This document shows positions 1 to 11,887 of a stretch of 64,000 bases of DNA, in pieces. Source of the stretch: Papilionanthe hookeriana x Papilionanthe teres (lineage: Eukaryota; Streptophyta; Magnoliopsida; Asparagales; Orchidaceae); the NCBI GenBank assembly GCA_022702705.1, contig JAKZJZ010000075.1, positions 7,501 to 71,500 on the forward strand, in the 5' to 3' direction. A program made the position numbers and the translations under genes. The notes beneath the pieces are model-generated. The model did no database searches and had not been told where the DNA came from. It was given only the letters and a program-made list of their open reading frames with translations. Every line of letters starts with the position of its first letter. The first letter of the stretch is position 1.

Positions 1-3000
1 TGTTTGGCTTCAATTTGGGAATTTATTTAATATTACAATCCTGCCAATTTTAGTTAATTAGGAGTTATATTTGTATAATATGATCATACAAATAGCCTCG
101 AAGATATGAGGGTTTATGTCATACCGAACGACTACCTCGGAGTCCAAAGACTTGTTAGGGCTTTATTTGAATAACATGATTATACAGATGCCTAACGAGA
201 AGTTGAGGATTTATGTCGCACCAGGCAAACTACCTAAAAATCCTATGGCTTGGTTATTTAATTCTAAGAAATTTTTACTGAAGTAGATCCAAGTTTTGCT
301 GATGACGAAGGCCGTGCTGCCCACCATGCTCCGAGCTCCTTGTTGTTGCAGAGGTTTAGTTTTAGAAGTCATAAATCAGGAGATAAGAGAAGTGTTTTGG
401 TTTAGAGAAAATCTTAAAATCCAAGTGTTTTTAATATTTTAATTAAAACAAATCATAAAGTTGTTTAAACAGAACCGATTAAGATCTCACAGTTCCGTCA
501 TCCCGGCACCATTACTTTCATTGAATTCACTTAGTCCAGATGAATTTGCTAAGCTTAATTAAATGAGTTCCACACTTTCATTTAGACCGTGGGAAATCGC
601 GTTAGTAACACGTGGGTTACATCATCCGAGGTATTCCCGATCATTCAACGAGATGTTTTAATTTAGTTGCAATTGTAGTTTTTTTTTCTGTTTGTGATTA
701 AATTTTGAGTTGTTTTATATTTTGAATGTTGTGGCGGTGAGTTTTATCTTGTGGTGACTTTTAATTTAGTTTTGGTTTCAGTTCAGAGACTATCCTAAAG
801 GTTTTGGTTTTCATGCAACAGTCTTGTTTATCATGCAAGAAAAGTAAAATACAGTGCATATAAGTAAATTGCAATAAAATAAAAGCGTACCTGGAGGGTC
901 TTCCCTTCATCCCAAGCTGCACTTAAAACACATGTTAAGGCATTTAGATCTTTCAACAAGTACCTAGGTAAACCTAAGGGAAGGGTTTTAGTTGTCTACC
1001 AAATTCCTAATTCTATTGCTAGTCATCTCCTATGACGTCTAGGTTCTTGTGTTTTGGTTTAAGGATGATTTTCTTCATCAAAGAACAATTAAATTCAATT
1101 TTTCTTCTAAAACATCTCATCATATTGAGAAAGTGCTTAGGACGAGTCCTAAACATCTTTTCAATATTTCCGAGATCATTTTGAGTCTAAGTAAATTTAG
1201 TTGCACATGTGAATTAATCATCCAGAAGTTTAGTTAAACATTGTCTCTTACTCAGTGATCTTGGGTATTTGATTACCTGATGAATGAAGTGACATTTCAC
1301 TTAATACTCTAATTAAGAGTTATAATAATTAAAGCCTTTAAGGGCAAGTTGGTTTATTGAGAATTTTAATCATCCTTAATTTAAATTTTGAGTTAATGAT
1401 TTAAAATGTTTTAATTTAATTATGAGGTTTTAATTAATAATTTTAAATTTGGAATAGTTTTCAAATTATTTTTAGATTTAATTTAAATTTTTACATTTTT
1501 AATTATCTTGGTATTTCAAGTTGATGTTCATTTTTTAAATTTACTTAGATAGAAAGAGGTGTTGAAATTATTGATATATTTTGATTTAACTCTTAATGAT
1601 TTCATTTAGGTTTGTTGTTAAGTGATTCTAATTTAATTTAATTTAATTTTAGTTTTAATTTTAGTTTAAATATTTTAAATTTAATTTAATTTAATTTTAG
1701 TTTTAATTGTTAGTTTGGATTATCATTTTAATTTTTTTAATTAAGAACTAAATATTGTTAAAGTGACTTATTTAGGGATTTTTAAATTAAAGAATAAATA
1801 TCCTCTTAATAATATCCCTATTTTAACAATCCAAATTTTAAATATATTCTTTCCAAAATTTAAATTATTTAATTAATTAAAGTTTCATTTTAATATTTTC
1901 AAAGTGTTTAATGTGTTTCTACCCCTTAATTTCCCTAAGTTTCAATCATCCAAGAGAAAGTTAAAATCAAATATTTTACCCCCCATTTTGATTAAACCTA
2001 AAGTTTTAATTAAGGGTTAAAATTTTTTAATTACCTTTATGCCCTTTTAAGCTTATTTATTTCATAACTCACTAAATTGAGCACAAATGAATTTGAAATT
2101 TTTATGTAACCTTACTCACATGTCAATTAAGACATTAGAGGGGAAAATGTGATTTTTCTGGATTTAATTTATTTATATAATTATTTTTAGTAGAAAATAG
2201 GGGTTTTCAAAGAAAATTCAACAACATGACCAAGGAAAGGTTTCTGTCCTTAAGAAAATTATGGGATATTCCTAATGACAAGAGGACCACTTAGACCAAT
2301 ATTTGTGATTTTTTAAATTATATTTTATTTATTATAATTATTTTTAGTTTTAGAGTATTAATTAATTTTAAAATAAAATAAAAGTTGAAAAATAGATTTT
2401 ATATTTTTCTTAAATTTCTCTGACCTCAACAAGTCTAGAGAAACAAATTTTATAATTTTCAAATTTCTCTTTGATTTATTAGAATTATTTTAGTGAAAAG
2501 GATTTAAAATTCATTTTTTTAATATTAAAAATTATATTAAGCCTTTAAAATTCAATATCTTATCCTAGGGACTTAGGAAAAATATTTGGTTTGTTCCTAA
2601 ATGATCGGGAGTCAAAATGTGACATTTTTATGATTTTTAATATTTTTGTGACTTTTATTATTTTTAATTATTAAAATATTAAAATATTGTGAAAAATCGA
2701 ATTTTTTAGAAAATTCCAATTTTAATTTACCTGAACTCCCCTGATATCAGAGAAGCTCCAAAACCATTTTTATGAATTTTTGAAAAGTATTTTTAGAGTT
2801 ATGAATTTTTAAAGTTCCATTTTGCTTATGAGGCTTAATCAATCCATTTGGTGGGGTTAATCAAGTCCAATTGATTTTAAAATTTTATGTAAGGTTCCTC
2901 TAACCCTAAAGAGTAATGGAGAATTATTTTCAAGTCAATTTGGTGTGTGGTTAACCCTAGTTAATTCAAATTCAATTTTAGGGGTTTATGCCAATTAAGG

Positions 3001-6000
3001 TTATTATGAATTAATTAACTCAAAATATATTTTTCATAAGGTCCTCTGGTCCTAAGAAACATCACCAAATTTTCCTAGAATTTATTTTCAACATGCTAAT
3101 TATTGGAATTAAAATACCTAAAACAGTGACATGAACTTGAAAAATCAATAACTTTTCACAGAGATGGCCTCTGACCTTGAAAAATTTAGGGAATGTTCCC
3201 AAGATCAGAGGCTTCAAAAGCCCTATGGTCTCATGCCATGGTGAATTATCTATGCAAATGAAGAATCAAAACATTGAAAAGAGTAAATAAATTATTAAAA
3301 ATAAAATACTCATCCAATTAACTTGATTTCTTTTCCACATTATTCTCCTCTGCTCACTGAGGAAGAGTGTATTTTTATTTTATTTTTGTGATTTTTCTAT
3401 GCAAAGATATGAATTTTTGAAGTTCAGGGAATTTAAATAATTCAAAAATACCCTAATTTTCTACTTATCCACACGGCGCCGCGTCAACCTTGGCAGCTCC
3501 GAAAGCCCACGCGTCGAGCTGTGATTAGGCGCCACCATCTGACTCAACTCTCCAGGGGCTCGTGGTTCATGTACCATTACGCTGTTCGGCTTGATCTCGA
3601 CCGTCCACTCGATACACGAATGATCCAATGGCTCCTGGTCATCGTCTACGACTGGTGTGCACCCGTTACCGTCCACACTCAAACTTCAATATCTCTCTCG
3701 ATTCTGAATGGATTTTCGAGTTCTTATACTCTATCGATTCGCCTTGAAGAGAGGAACACATCCATACAGTTTATAAGCTTTAAAATTAGCCCAAACAAAA
3801 TGGAGAATTACTAGAAGCGCGGGAGGAAGAATGAGTTCATACCTTTACTCAGAGAAGTGAAGCTTCGATCTGAGGGTTGTGTCACCTTCGATTGAGTCCA
3901 GGCAAGCTCCAGATGAAATCTCTGGCTCTGGGGAATTGTGTAAGTATGAAAGTGACCAAGGCCGATCACAAAGCTTGGAGGCTGGAAGCAATGGCTGGCC
4001 TGGTGAGGGGGCTTTTGCTGAGGAACTTCTCCTCTTGGTCTGGTGAAGGTGTAAGGTCAATCAATTTGAAGATTGGCTCACTGTGGTGAAGTGTCCTGTT
4101 TTTTGTGTGGATTTTTAACTCAAAAATTGAGCTCACAGAGTGGGTTTTAGGGCTGGATTTCAGTGGGGATCAAGTTCTCTATGTCTGGAGAGGGATTTGG
4201 AGTGATTTTGGCAGAGTTTTGGTAAGGTTTGGTTCAACACCTTCTTTGGCCGAGAGGTGGTGGTGTTTAAATAGAGGTGGTTGGAGGGCTTCCCGAGAGG
4301 CGATTGGAGGGCTGGGATCAGTTGCTCGGGGAGGAGAAGAACGGCCGTGGTATCCATTTGGGTTGGGACGGCTCGGCCGGTGGTTTGAATTTTTGAAGCC
4401 GAATAAGGCTCTCGGCACAGTGTTTTCCAGTAGCTATGGTGGCTGGCCGGCCAGGCATGGGTCACCATCTGACTCAGTGGGGTCAGGGCTGGAAGTTGGT
4501 GTAAGCAATGAGCATTGGCCATGTGTAAAGAGGTTTGATTTAAATGGTATGGGGAAGAGGCCATTTTGGATTCAATTTGGTCAATTCATGGTTTAGGCTA
4601 GGTGTACCTCCCCAAGGCTGGTTTGGGCTGAAGAGAAAGTCACTTGGGTCAACTTGATTAGTGGGGTCAAGTCACATTCCTAGTACAATTAGGCTTAAGC
4701 AAGATTAGGGGATACATGGGAGTGTTTAATCACTCCTAAGGGAATCATTAAAGGGTTTCCTCCTTTTTGTATTTAGGGAGTGGTGATAAGTCAAAGCTCT
4801 CATGGTTTTCATGTGGCTTGTGCATGGCTCCAAGGACTCCATTTATCTTAGGGATGGCTTGGCTCATTTACATGAAAAAGGGTTTTGAATTTTTAGACAT
4901 TTTGATGGAAAATTTCCATGGGGCCACATCTGATTTATTTAAATGATAAAATAAAAGTTAAGGGGGATTTTATCAAATGGATGATGAGAGGAAATCTCAT
5001 GTGGGCTTTGGAATGGATTTTTGGACTTTTGAATTTTGGTGAAAATTGCTTTTAAAGGCTTTATGGAAGTGGTCTTTTTAGATTTTAAAATGGGCTTTTG
5101 GATGAAAGTTTTTTGAAGTACCATGCCAAATAAATGTTGGATTTAGTTTAGGGATGTGTCATGAGTGTTTTGGAACAAATTTGAAGTGATTTTGAATTGA
5201 ATTAGGTTTAATGTGAGTCTTTTAGTAAAGGGGCCAAAGTGGGTCAAATTGGACTAACTTGGTCTAAGGTTGGGCTAAAGTTGGATTTGATGTAAAATTA
5301 ATGTTGAGAAATGTTTGTGGGAGTGTCACAAAGAGTTTTCAACTTTGGTTGGGCTTTGATTTTGGGATTTGGGCCCATTTGGGTTAGGTTTGGGCTTAGG
5401 TCAATTTAAGGGATTTTGGTTTTGAGTTAGGTTTGGGTGGAGTTTATTTTTAAATTTTGGGCAAATCAAGTTAGTGTTTTGTTTATGGGGGTGTTAGGAA
5501 GGCTTTAGAAAAGATTTGGGGCCAATTGGGGTTGAATTGTGTTGGTTTGGGCTAGGTTTAGGTCATGGGTCAAAATTGGGTCTTAGACTTCAAATTGAAA
5601 TTGGGCTCAAATGTCAATCAAATTGGACTTGGATTTGGTCTAAATTGATGTTGAGGATACTGAATTGAAGTTTGGAATTGAATTGGACCAGAATTGAGGT
5701 CTATTGGGGTGGTTTGGTTTGACATTGGGTTCACTTGGGTTAAAAATGGGTCAAATTGGGGGTTTTGGTAAAAGTGGGGTAAATTGGCAAAATTGGCCCA
5801 TAGTGTAGTTGAACAAAATAAAATTGGAAATATTTGGGATTTTTTGGAATTTTTTGGATTTTTGGGTTAAAAGGGTATTTTGGTAATTTTGGGAGGGTTT
5901 AGGGGGTACTTTTGGAAATTTTGGTATTTTTGGCCAAAGATGGTTAATTTGAATGGTGGGAAGTGTTTAGGATTGATTTTGGGGAATTTTGGATAATTTA

Positions 6001-6643
6001 GGTGATTTTGCAAATTTTGGGTCATTTCAAGGGTATTTGGTAGGTTTGGTGGGTCCGGGGCCTCGGGGGTCAAAAATTGAAATTTTGAAAAAAGAAGATT
6101 GATCAAGTGTGAGTGAAATGGAATCATTTTGGTTGAGCCATGAAGCCATATTAAACGCATATAAGCCATGAAGCCATATTAAACGTATATAAGCCATGAG
6201 AGGACTCATTTGAGGCATTCACTATGTTGTTCCTAACCCTCTTAGCCAGGGGCTTAAGGGTTAAGGATCATCCATATGAATTACCTACATGAGTTAGGAA
6301 GTCAAGTTGGGTGAGAGTGTGGTTTTAGGACTTGGAATGTGTGTGAGAATGTAGTGCATGTGCAAGTCAACCCTCACTGGACCGGGCCACCTGGGGTATT
6401 CCTAAGGCCAAAAAGTCCTATAGGCAACTCCTCCTTTAAACCTCCACATTTGATTTCAAACCTCTAGGTGATTAGGGGTCTACAATCAAGCCTGTGGGGT
6501 TTGCAGGGAGTCAAGAAGTGTTTAAATTTCTAAAGGGTGGGTCCCATTTCTAGTCCTCTAAGATTAGTCAAAGGAAAAGCCTAAGGCTAGATCCTAAGTA
6601 CTAAAGAGAGAAGCAAAAGACCTCATAAAAAAGGACATCAACA
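1..6643 (-). mobile_element. Alpha-family LTR (LTR1), 3' LTR of element E1, cut by the window edge
   Basis: The segment lines up along its length with 38425-45651 and, inverted, with 50079-57450. Position 1 corresponds to about 39064, so roughly the last 630 bases of the LTR lie outside the window. Its minus-strand start is TGTTGATG, after a polypurine tract at 6644-6660. The LTR is very AT-rich except for a GC-rich island near 3470-3720. A 30-bp unit containing GCCATGAAGCC is duplicated at about 6133-6195 here but not in the other two copies. The short open frames within it (for example 4105-4596) occur on both strands and are not kept between copies, so I do not call genes. It lies next to E1's 3'UTR and is therefore its 3' LTR. 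Confidence 0.88.
3470..3720. promoter_or_regulatory. GC-rich island inside LTR1
   Basis: A CpG-rich stretch of about 250 bp (containing CACGGCGCCGCGTC) sits in otherwise AT-rich LTR. The same island occurs at about 42490-42720 and, inverted, at 53040-53270, each beside the same AT-rich TATTTTTATTTTATTTTT motif. A diverged version is in beta LTR-B at 25738-25890. Its conservation between diverged LTRs suggests the core promoter or transcription start, but nothing in the sequence proves that. Confidence 0.35.
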
Positions 6644-6695
6644 AATGGACCCCCAATAGGTGTGGTGTGTTAACCAAGCACACCGCGCGTATTGG
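6644..6695 (-). promoter_or_regulatory. Polypurine tract and adjoining hairpin of E1
   Basis: On the minus strand CCTATTGGGGGTCCATT directly precedes the LTR start TGTTGA, as expected for the plus-strand primer. The tract overlaps a two-level inverted repeat: outer arms CCAATA (6653-6658) and TATTGG (6690-6695), inner arms GGTGTG (6664-6669) and CACACC (6679-6684). The same layout with different inner arms recurs at 28439-28481, 50027-50069 and 57764-57805. Confidence 0.75.
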
Positions 6696-7018
6696 CGTTG
6701 ACCAAAGAGATCAACGAAACCAACACAGATGTCCTAGTGACAAACTTAGGACGAAGTAGAAGGATTTCCGCTGGGGAGTATCAGGTATATTTCCAAGACT
6801 GGAGATTCCTGAACTCTCTCTAGGGAATGAAAAAGGAGGTGAACTCCAAATCACAAGATCTGAGGAATTCGATTTAGATCTCATTTTACTTTTACATTTC
6901 AAGTTTCAATGTGTGAGTTTGGATTTCGATTTGTTCTGAGTCTCAATTTTGATTGATGTTTAATTTAAAATCAATTTAAGGAAATTTTGAAATTGAAACT
7001 TGGATTTGAAATAAGAAT
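6696..7018 (-). other. Conserved 3'UTR tail of alpha elements
   Basis: This non-coding stretch lies between the minisatellite and the polypurine tract. Near copies occur at 57806-58140 (same strand) and 49680-50026 (opposite strand), including a GCGTTGACC block and a TCCGCTGGGGAGT-type block that resembles part of the primer-binding site. I see no gene in it. Confidence 0.6.
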
Positions 7019-8160
7019 TGAAACATGGGTTTCAACCTCGGGATTGCGAACAGAACTGGAATTTAAGTACCAGCCTCGGAGTTAGAATCAGAGCTTAAGT
7101 ATCGACGGAAAAAGGATGAGAATCAGAATTTAGGTACTGATCTTGAGAGAGTGAGATTTGAAATTTAAGTATCAAACCTGAAAGAGAATCAAAATTTAGG
7201 TATCGATCTCGGATGAGAGTCGGAATTTTGGTACCGAGCTCAAAGGAAGAGAACTGGAATTTAGGTACCAGTCTCGGAAATTTAGAATTGAAATTTAGGT
7301 ATCAATTCGAAAGATAATCGAAATTTAAGTATCGATCTCGAATGAGAGTCGGAATTTAAGTACCGACCTCGAAGGAAGAGAATTGGAATTTAGGCACCAG
7401 TCTCAGAAATTTAGAATTGAAATTTAGGTATCAATTCGAAAGAGAATCGAAATTTAAGTATCGATCTCAAATGAGAGTCGGAATTTAGGTACCGACCTCG
7501 AAACTGGAATTTAGGTACCAGTCTTGGAAATTTAGAATTGAAATTTAGGTATCAATTCGAAAGAGAATAGAAATTTAAGTATCGATCTCGAATGAGAGTC
7601 AGAATTTAAGTACCGACCTCGAAGGAAGAGAACTTGAATTTAGGTACCAGTCTCAAAAATTTAGAATTTAAATTTAGGTATCAATTCGAAAGAGAATCGA
7701 AATTTAGGTATCGATCTCGAATGAGAGTCGGAATTTAAGTACCGACCTCGAAGGAAGAGAACTGGAATTTAGGTACCAGTCTCGGAAATTTAGAATTGAA
7801 ATTTAGGTATCAATTCGAAAGAGAATTGAAATTTAAGTATCGATCTCAAAGGAAGAGAACTGGAATTTAGGTAACAGTCTCGGAAATTTAGAATTGAAAT
7901 TTAAGCATCAATTCGAAAGAGAATCGAAATTTAAGTATCGATCTCAAATGAGAGTCGAAATTTAAGTACCGACCTCGAAGGAAGAGAATTGGAATTTAGG
8001 TACCAGTCTCGGAAATTTAGAATTGAAATTTAGGTATCAATTCGAAAGAGAATAAAAATTTATGTATCGATCTCGAATGAGAGTCAGAATTTAAGTACCG
8101 ACTTCGAAGGAAGAGAACTGGAATTTAGGTACTAGTCTCGGAAATTTAGAATTGAAAGGA
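7019..8160 (-). repeat. 3'UTR minisatellite of four-hairpin tiles (E1)
   Basis: About nine copies of a roughly 127-bp unit, each made of four sub-repeats of about 32 bp. Every sub-repeat is an inverted repeat with a loop close to AATTTAGGTA. The four arm pairs are GTCGG/CCGAC, ACTGG/CCAGT, ATCGA/TCGAT and GAATTGA/TCAATTC. The first three are extended by GAG/CTC with one unpaired A (example: 7344-7352 pairs with 7363-7370). The array lies between the AlkB ORF and the polypurine tract. Minisatellites in this position are known from Tat-lineage elements (hypervariable 3'UTRs as a source of satellites). Element E3 has the homologous array. Confidence 0.93.
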
Positions 8161-8795
8161 ACTGGTAAGGGTACCAAGCTGAAAAGACTTGACTTAGCAA
8201 TAAGTCGAGGAAAATATTCAAATTTCAAAAGAGTTTCAAACAGATTTCGATTGAGGAAAGAACTGAAAGGTTCGAATCAGAGGATTCAGATCGGAATTCA
8301 ATTTGAGATTTAGATTCGTTTTATTTGTCCTTTAATGATCCCATTTTTTTATTTTTGTTGTTTATTTAGTGTTCATGTGAGTTTGAAGTTCATTATTTTA
8401 ATATTCAGAATTTTAGGAAAAATTCTCATTTATTTCTTTTCTTTTCTTTTCTTCGTTCAAAGTTCATTTAACTCTAATGGCGTTTCCCAGTCAATTTGCA
8501 CAAAAAGAGGTGAAGGTAAAATATGACGTAGTCGTTTTCATTCCAACTTGCTGAAAGTACATCATACAACTTGATCTAGTCATGATGACATTTTCCTCAA
8601 AAATTTAATGTCTCATACAATCCATGTAAATCCAAAACGAACTGTGTAAACTTTTTGCTGATCCATTCAAAAGCGTCTGTCAAAAAATCCATGTCTGAAT
8701 AGTAAGAAACATGGGCAATAACTTCACCTTCCAAGCCACCCTTGGAAGGAATGTCACATGGATGTGTATTGGAGGTGTGTTATTTCCCATGTAAC
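8161..8795 (-). other. 3'UTR spacer between AlkB stop and the array
   Basis: The stretch holds no supported gene. It is AT-rich with a TTTCTTTTC-type pyrimidine run near 8430-8450. It is read here as 3' untranslated sequence of E1. Confidence 0.5.
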
Positions 8796-9716
8796 TCACG
8801 ACTCGTAGGGCCGGAGACTCTCCAATTCCGGATGCTGTCGAAAGTGGTAAGGCATTTTTACGTCATCCATTCTTCTAAAAGTAACCGAGATCCGCTCCAC
8901 GGGCACTCTCGGAATGCAATGCTTCGCAACGTACGCTCCGTTTCCTTTTAACACCAGGACGGAAGCTACTGGTAGTGGTATCTCCACCGGCCCTCGAAAC
9001 TCACTGGGGCCTGCAATCCGGAGGTCAGATCCGATCATGATGTTGCACTGGTTGACGAATGACACTGTGCAGAAGGGTCTAACAAAGTCATGATGGTCTA
9101 TATGTGGATGTATGCAGTCACCTTCCTTGTAGATGTTAATAATGAAGCGGTTGGGTATGCAATCTGTAGGCAATACCCTCCATGTTATCATCCTTTTCAC
9201 CATTCTCTTGATGATTCTTGGCATCAGATCCACCTCACTACGGCGGAGTATCCCTGGTGGATTTCATTTTCTGTCTGTGGAAAAATTGTAGCAACATCCG
9301 CATTGGATTGTAACTCTTCCCTTTCCTGGCATCCATCTTCGGGGTTCTGAATATGGTTTTTTCTCTCAGGTGGCCAGCTCGACCCATTTTCTGCAATTCA
9401 AGGATGCAATCTACAATTTGTTGTTGCTCATAATCTGAGAAACATCTGTATGCAGCTCGAGGCCTTCCAAGATGTTGACCCTCTTATTTCCAATTCTTTC
9501 AAAGTACTCAAAGGTTTTCTTCTCAACTAATTGCATTTTCTCCAGCTCATATTCCGGGATTATCTGAAGTCCTCGGTGTCTAGTAACATACTGCGGGATG
9601 TATGGCTCAACCCCAGCACATTCTTCTGCATGTCTCGGCTCCTCGGGGATAGTCTCCGTAGGGACACCCTCCAGGGTTGCATTCTCAACAAGACTCTTCG
9701 GATCCGGTACGTATGC
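8796..9716 (-). pseudogene. AlkB-like 2-oxoglutarate/Fe(II) dioxygenase domain, C-terminal half of the X-AlkB ORF (E1)
   Basis: Proteins of this family oxidatively remove methyl groups from nucleic-acid bases. The sequence is closest to plant ALKBH9/ALKBH10-type RNA (m6A) demethylases: it has a GCCYN block, then GDCIHPHIDHHDF with the metal-binding His and Asp, then KHCIPRV with the distal His, then the cofactor-binding RISVTFRRM. All catalytic residues are intact. The frame continues from the X domain upstream. Lesions are an in-frame TGA at 9717-9719, a pair of compensating frameshifts (near 9441 and in a T run at 9357-9362), and an in-frame TGA at 9264-9266. The last 145 codons (9233-8796) are open. 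It lies downstream of integrase, an unusual place for a captured host domain. I am sure of the fold. The subfamily is an inference from motifs, and the copy is probably not functional. Confidence 0.88.
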
Positions 9717-10283
9717 TCAGCGTCGAGGTACCGACTCTATTTCTGTTTTTCTTGGTATTTCTTTTATTTGTTCCGACTTTCTTGGAGTTAAGTTTCTTCT
9801 TTCTGGTTCCTGACGAACCGGTCTCCATGGAGCATTTGCACTAACTGTATCCACTGTCTGCTCATGTTGATCTTCTGCTAACTTGGTTAACATTTTGCAA
9901 ATGTGACGATTCTTATTTCTTTGCTGGGTAGCAGAGAGAGTAGCTCTCCTTACCCCTTGAATTTCTGCAGGTGCGGCGCTGACAAGCCTACCCTCTGCTA
10001 TGGCAACCACAGACTTAACTTTCTTATCTTCTCCGGTTGCATGTGCGGCATTTGCTTTTCTTTTCTTGCTGCTGGATTGGTGGCTCGGGCCACCCATTTT
10101 CATCACTGTCTGGCTATGAAGTTTATTTCAATCAACTGGGATCCAATCATCTTCTTCATATTGTAAGCCGGCTGGTGTGAAGTCTGAGTCAATCTCTATC
10201 ACTGCTCCATCCCTCACCCTCTTTTCATCAAGTGCTAGACTCACGCCATTTCTAAAGTTTAGAATCAACCACCCGTTCGACAT
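9717..10283 (-). pseudogene. X domain, N-terminal half of the X-AlkB ORF (E1)
   Basis: I do not recognise this domain. The start chosen is the ATG at 10281-10283 (protein begins MSNGWLILNF), because the alignment with the other copies begins there. The first 50 residues follow the pattern hydrophobic-x-F-x-N-G-x-x-x-A also seen at 60416-60733, 31914-32189 and in ORF1 at 63255-63695. A lysine-rich stretch follows (SKKRKANAAH), then an ATQQRNKNR basic motif that could bind nucleic acid or act as a nuclear signal. One in-frame TGA lies at 10128-10130; otherwise the frame is open to the TGA at 9717 and runs on into AlkB. Integrase ends about 330 bp upstream, so X-AlkB would need its own or a spliced mRNA. 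Confidence 0.7.
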
Positions 10284-10613
10284 TTCCCTGCGAAAGAATA
10301 AGGAAAGGATCAGAGGCTGTACTAAGAACAAGAACAATGAGAAAAAAAAACACTTAAAAAATTCTTATTCACTTCTTTTAAATTTAAAGGAAGTAGGATG
10401 AGATGAGAAAATATCAGGAATGAATGGATTTAAAAGGAAAGATGGACATTTTTATTATTACGATTTCCCATGTTTTCTCTTTAACATTTGCATTGATGAG
10501 ATTTTTTTATCATCCATTTTATTTTGTTTTGGGTTCGGACCCAGTCACACAGTGATTACTTCACCCGTGTTTCTAGGGATAAGATTCTATTTTAGAAGCC
10601 ACCCTTCGAAACA
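10284..10613 (-). other. Spacer between integrase and the X-AlkB ORF
   Basis: Non-coding on the minus strand as far as I can see. It is AT-rich, and its last 50 bases (10284-10337) align with the sequence before X in E3 (near 60690-60733). It may hold a splice acceptor or an internal start for X-AlkB, but no signal is clear. Confidence 0.4.
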
Positions 10614-11597
10614 TCAGGTTGCGTAATACTTCTTTAAATACCGTCCATTGATTGGAAGAATGGATCGTTCTCCATGGCAGCTCACAAGCTGGTAGGAACC
10701 TCCTGAGTAGACTGTCTCGACCATGAACGACCCTTCCCATGTTGGTTCAAATTTACCACCTATCTTGCGATGTGCAAGAATAGGTCTCTTGAGAATAAGA
10801 ACTAAGTCACCGAATTTGAATGTCCTGGGACGGACTAATTTATCATGGGCCTGGATCATCTTGGCTTGATACAGTTCCAGATTCTGTTGCGCTGCAAGTC
10901 GTTTTCCTTCCAAGTTTTCCAATTCTTCTAGCCGTAGTCTGGCATTTTCCTCTGTAGTGATTTTGTTCGCAACTGCAATTCTTAGTGATGGGAGATGAAC
11001 TTCCAAGGGTAGAACTGCCTCAGACCCGTACACTAAATCGTAGGGCGTAGACTGAGTAGGAGTCCTGAAAGTTGTTCTGTAGGCCCATAAGGCTTCTAAC
11101 AACTTCTTGTGCCAATTTCTTTTGTTGTCGTCCAAGGTTTTCTTTAAGATTTGGAAGAGAGTTTTATTAAAAGCCTCGGCCAAGCCTTTTGCTCTTGGGT
11201 AGTAGATTGTTGAATAACACCAATCGATCCCGTGTCTTCTGACAAAATTGTTGATCTTCATGCTTTTGAATGCAGACCCATTATCTGAAATGATCCTGCG
11301 AGGTACCCCAAAATAGTAGACATCTTGGTTCTTGAAAAACTGTAGCATGTGGTGTGCCTTCACTTCTCTGAGTGGTATAGCTTCTGCCCATTTAGAAAAG
11401 TAGTCTGTAGCTGCAAGAATGAAGCGATGTCCTTTTGAAGAAGGCGGTTCTATCGGACCCACTATATCTATGCCCCAACACTCAAATGGCCATGACACGA
11501 TTGTCGGATGTAGCACATTTGGAGGTTGGTGTAGAACCACTTCATGCACTTGGCACTGGTAAAAACTTTTGGCGACCTTCATGCAGTCGGTCATCAA
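10614..11597 (-). CDS. Integrase core and C-terminal domain (E1), open for 327 codons
   Basis: Retroviral-type integrase that would insert element cDNA into chromosomes. The catalytic triad is complete with DD(35)E spacing: D44 in GIDIVGPI, D105 in ISDNGSAF and E141 in KGLAEAFNK. The C-terminal part carries the Ty3/gypsy GKFEPTWEG block and ends YLKKYYAT. The HHCC zinc finger is split: the two His lie in the overlapping upstream frame (11594-11887), and in this frame the first Cys of the CxxC pair is replaced (SFYQCQ against KKCHQCQ in E2). This is the best-preserved pol segment in the window. The apparent start at 11597 is only where the frame opens; natively it would be part of a polyprotein. 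Confidence 0.92.
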   Translation of the reverse strand: MMTDCMKVAKSFYQCQVHEVVLHQPPNVLHPTIVSWPFECWGIDIVGPIEPPSSKGHRFILAATDYFSKWAEAIPLREVKAHHMLQFFKNQDVYYFGVPRRIISDNGSAFKSMKINNFVRRHGIDWCYSTIYYPRAKGLAEAFNKTLFQILKKTLDDNKRNWHKKLLEALWAYRTTFRTPTQSTPYDLVYGSEAVLPLEVHLPSLRIAVANKITTEENARLRLEELENLEGKRLAAQQNLELYQAKMIQAHDKLVRPRTFKFGDLVLILKRPILAHRKIGGKFEPTWEGSFMVETVYSGGSYQLVSCHGERSILPINGRYLKKYYAT

Positions 11598-11887
11598 TGA
11601 GGCCAGTAGTACCCTAGTCTTTTAATCTTCATTTTCATTTTTGGACCCGACTGATGAGCGCCACAAAGTCCTGAATGTACTTCCTTAACAATTTCACGAG
11701 CCTCTGACCCGCTCATGCATCTTAGCCACATCTGATCAAAAGACCTTCTGTATAATGTGTTGTTTATTAATGCGTAAGACAGAGTTCTTTTCTTGATTTG
11801 ATGAGTTATCGACTTATCGTCAGGTAGGTTTCCTGTCTGCAAGTAATCTATTAATGGCTGCCACCAATCTTCTGTATTTTTTGCCAC
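11594..11887 (-). pseudogene. Integrase N-terminal zinc-finger region (E1), frameshifted from the core
   Basis: This 97-codon segment covers the linker after RNase H and the HH half of the integrase zinc finger (KEVHSGLCGAHQSG), ending in GYYWPH. It aligns with 33247-33500 of E2. It overlaps the integrase core frame by a few bases, so a single indel near 11595 separates them. Confidence 0.85.

Noticed and set aside
4105..4596. 163-codon plus-strand open frame (and opposing frames) in LTR1
   Set aside because: It is GC-rich LTR sequence open on both strands, not preserved in the homologous LTRs, with no recognisable motif.
8796..9233. A host ALKBH gene
   Set aside because: It lies between integrase and the 3'UTR array of a retroelement, has no visible introns, and a homolog sits in the same place in a second element family.
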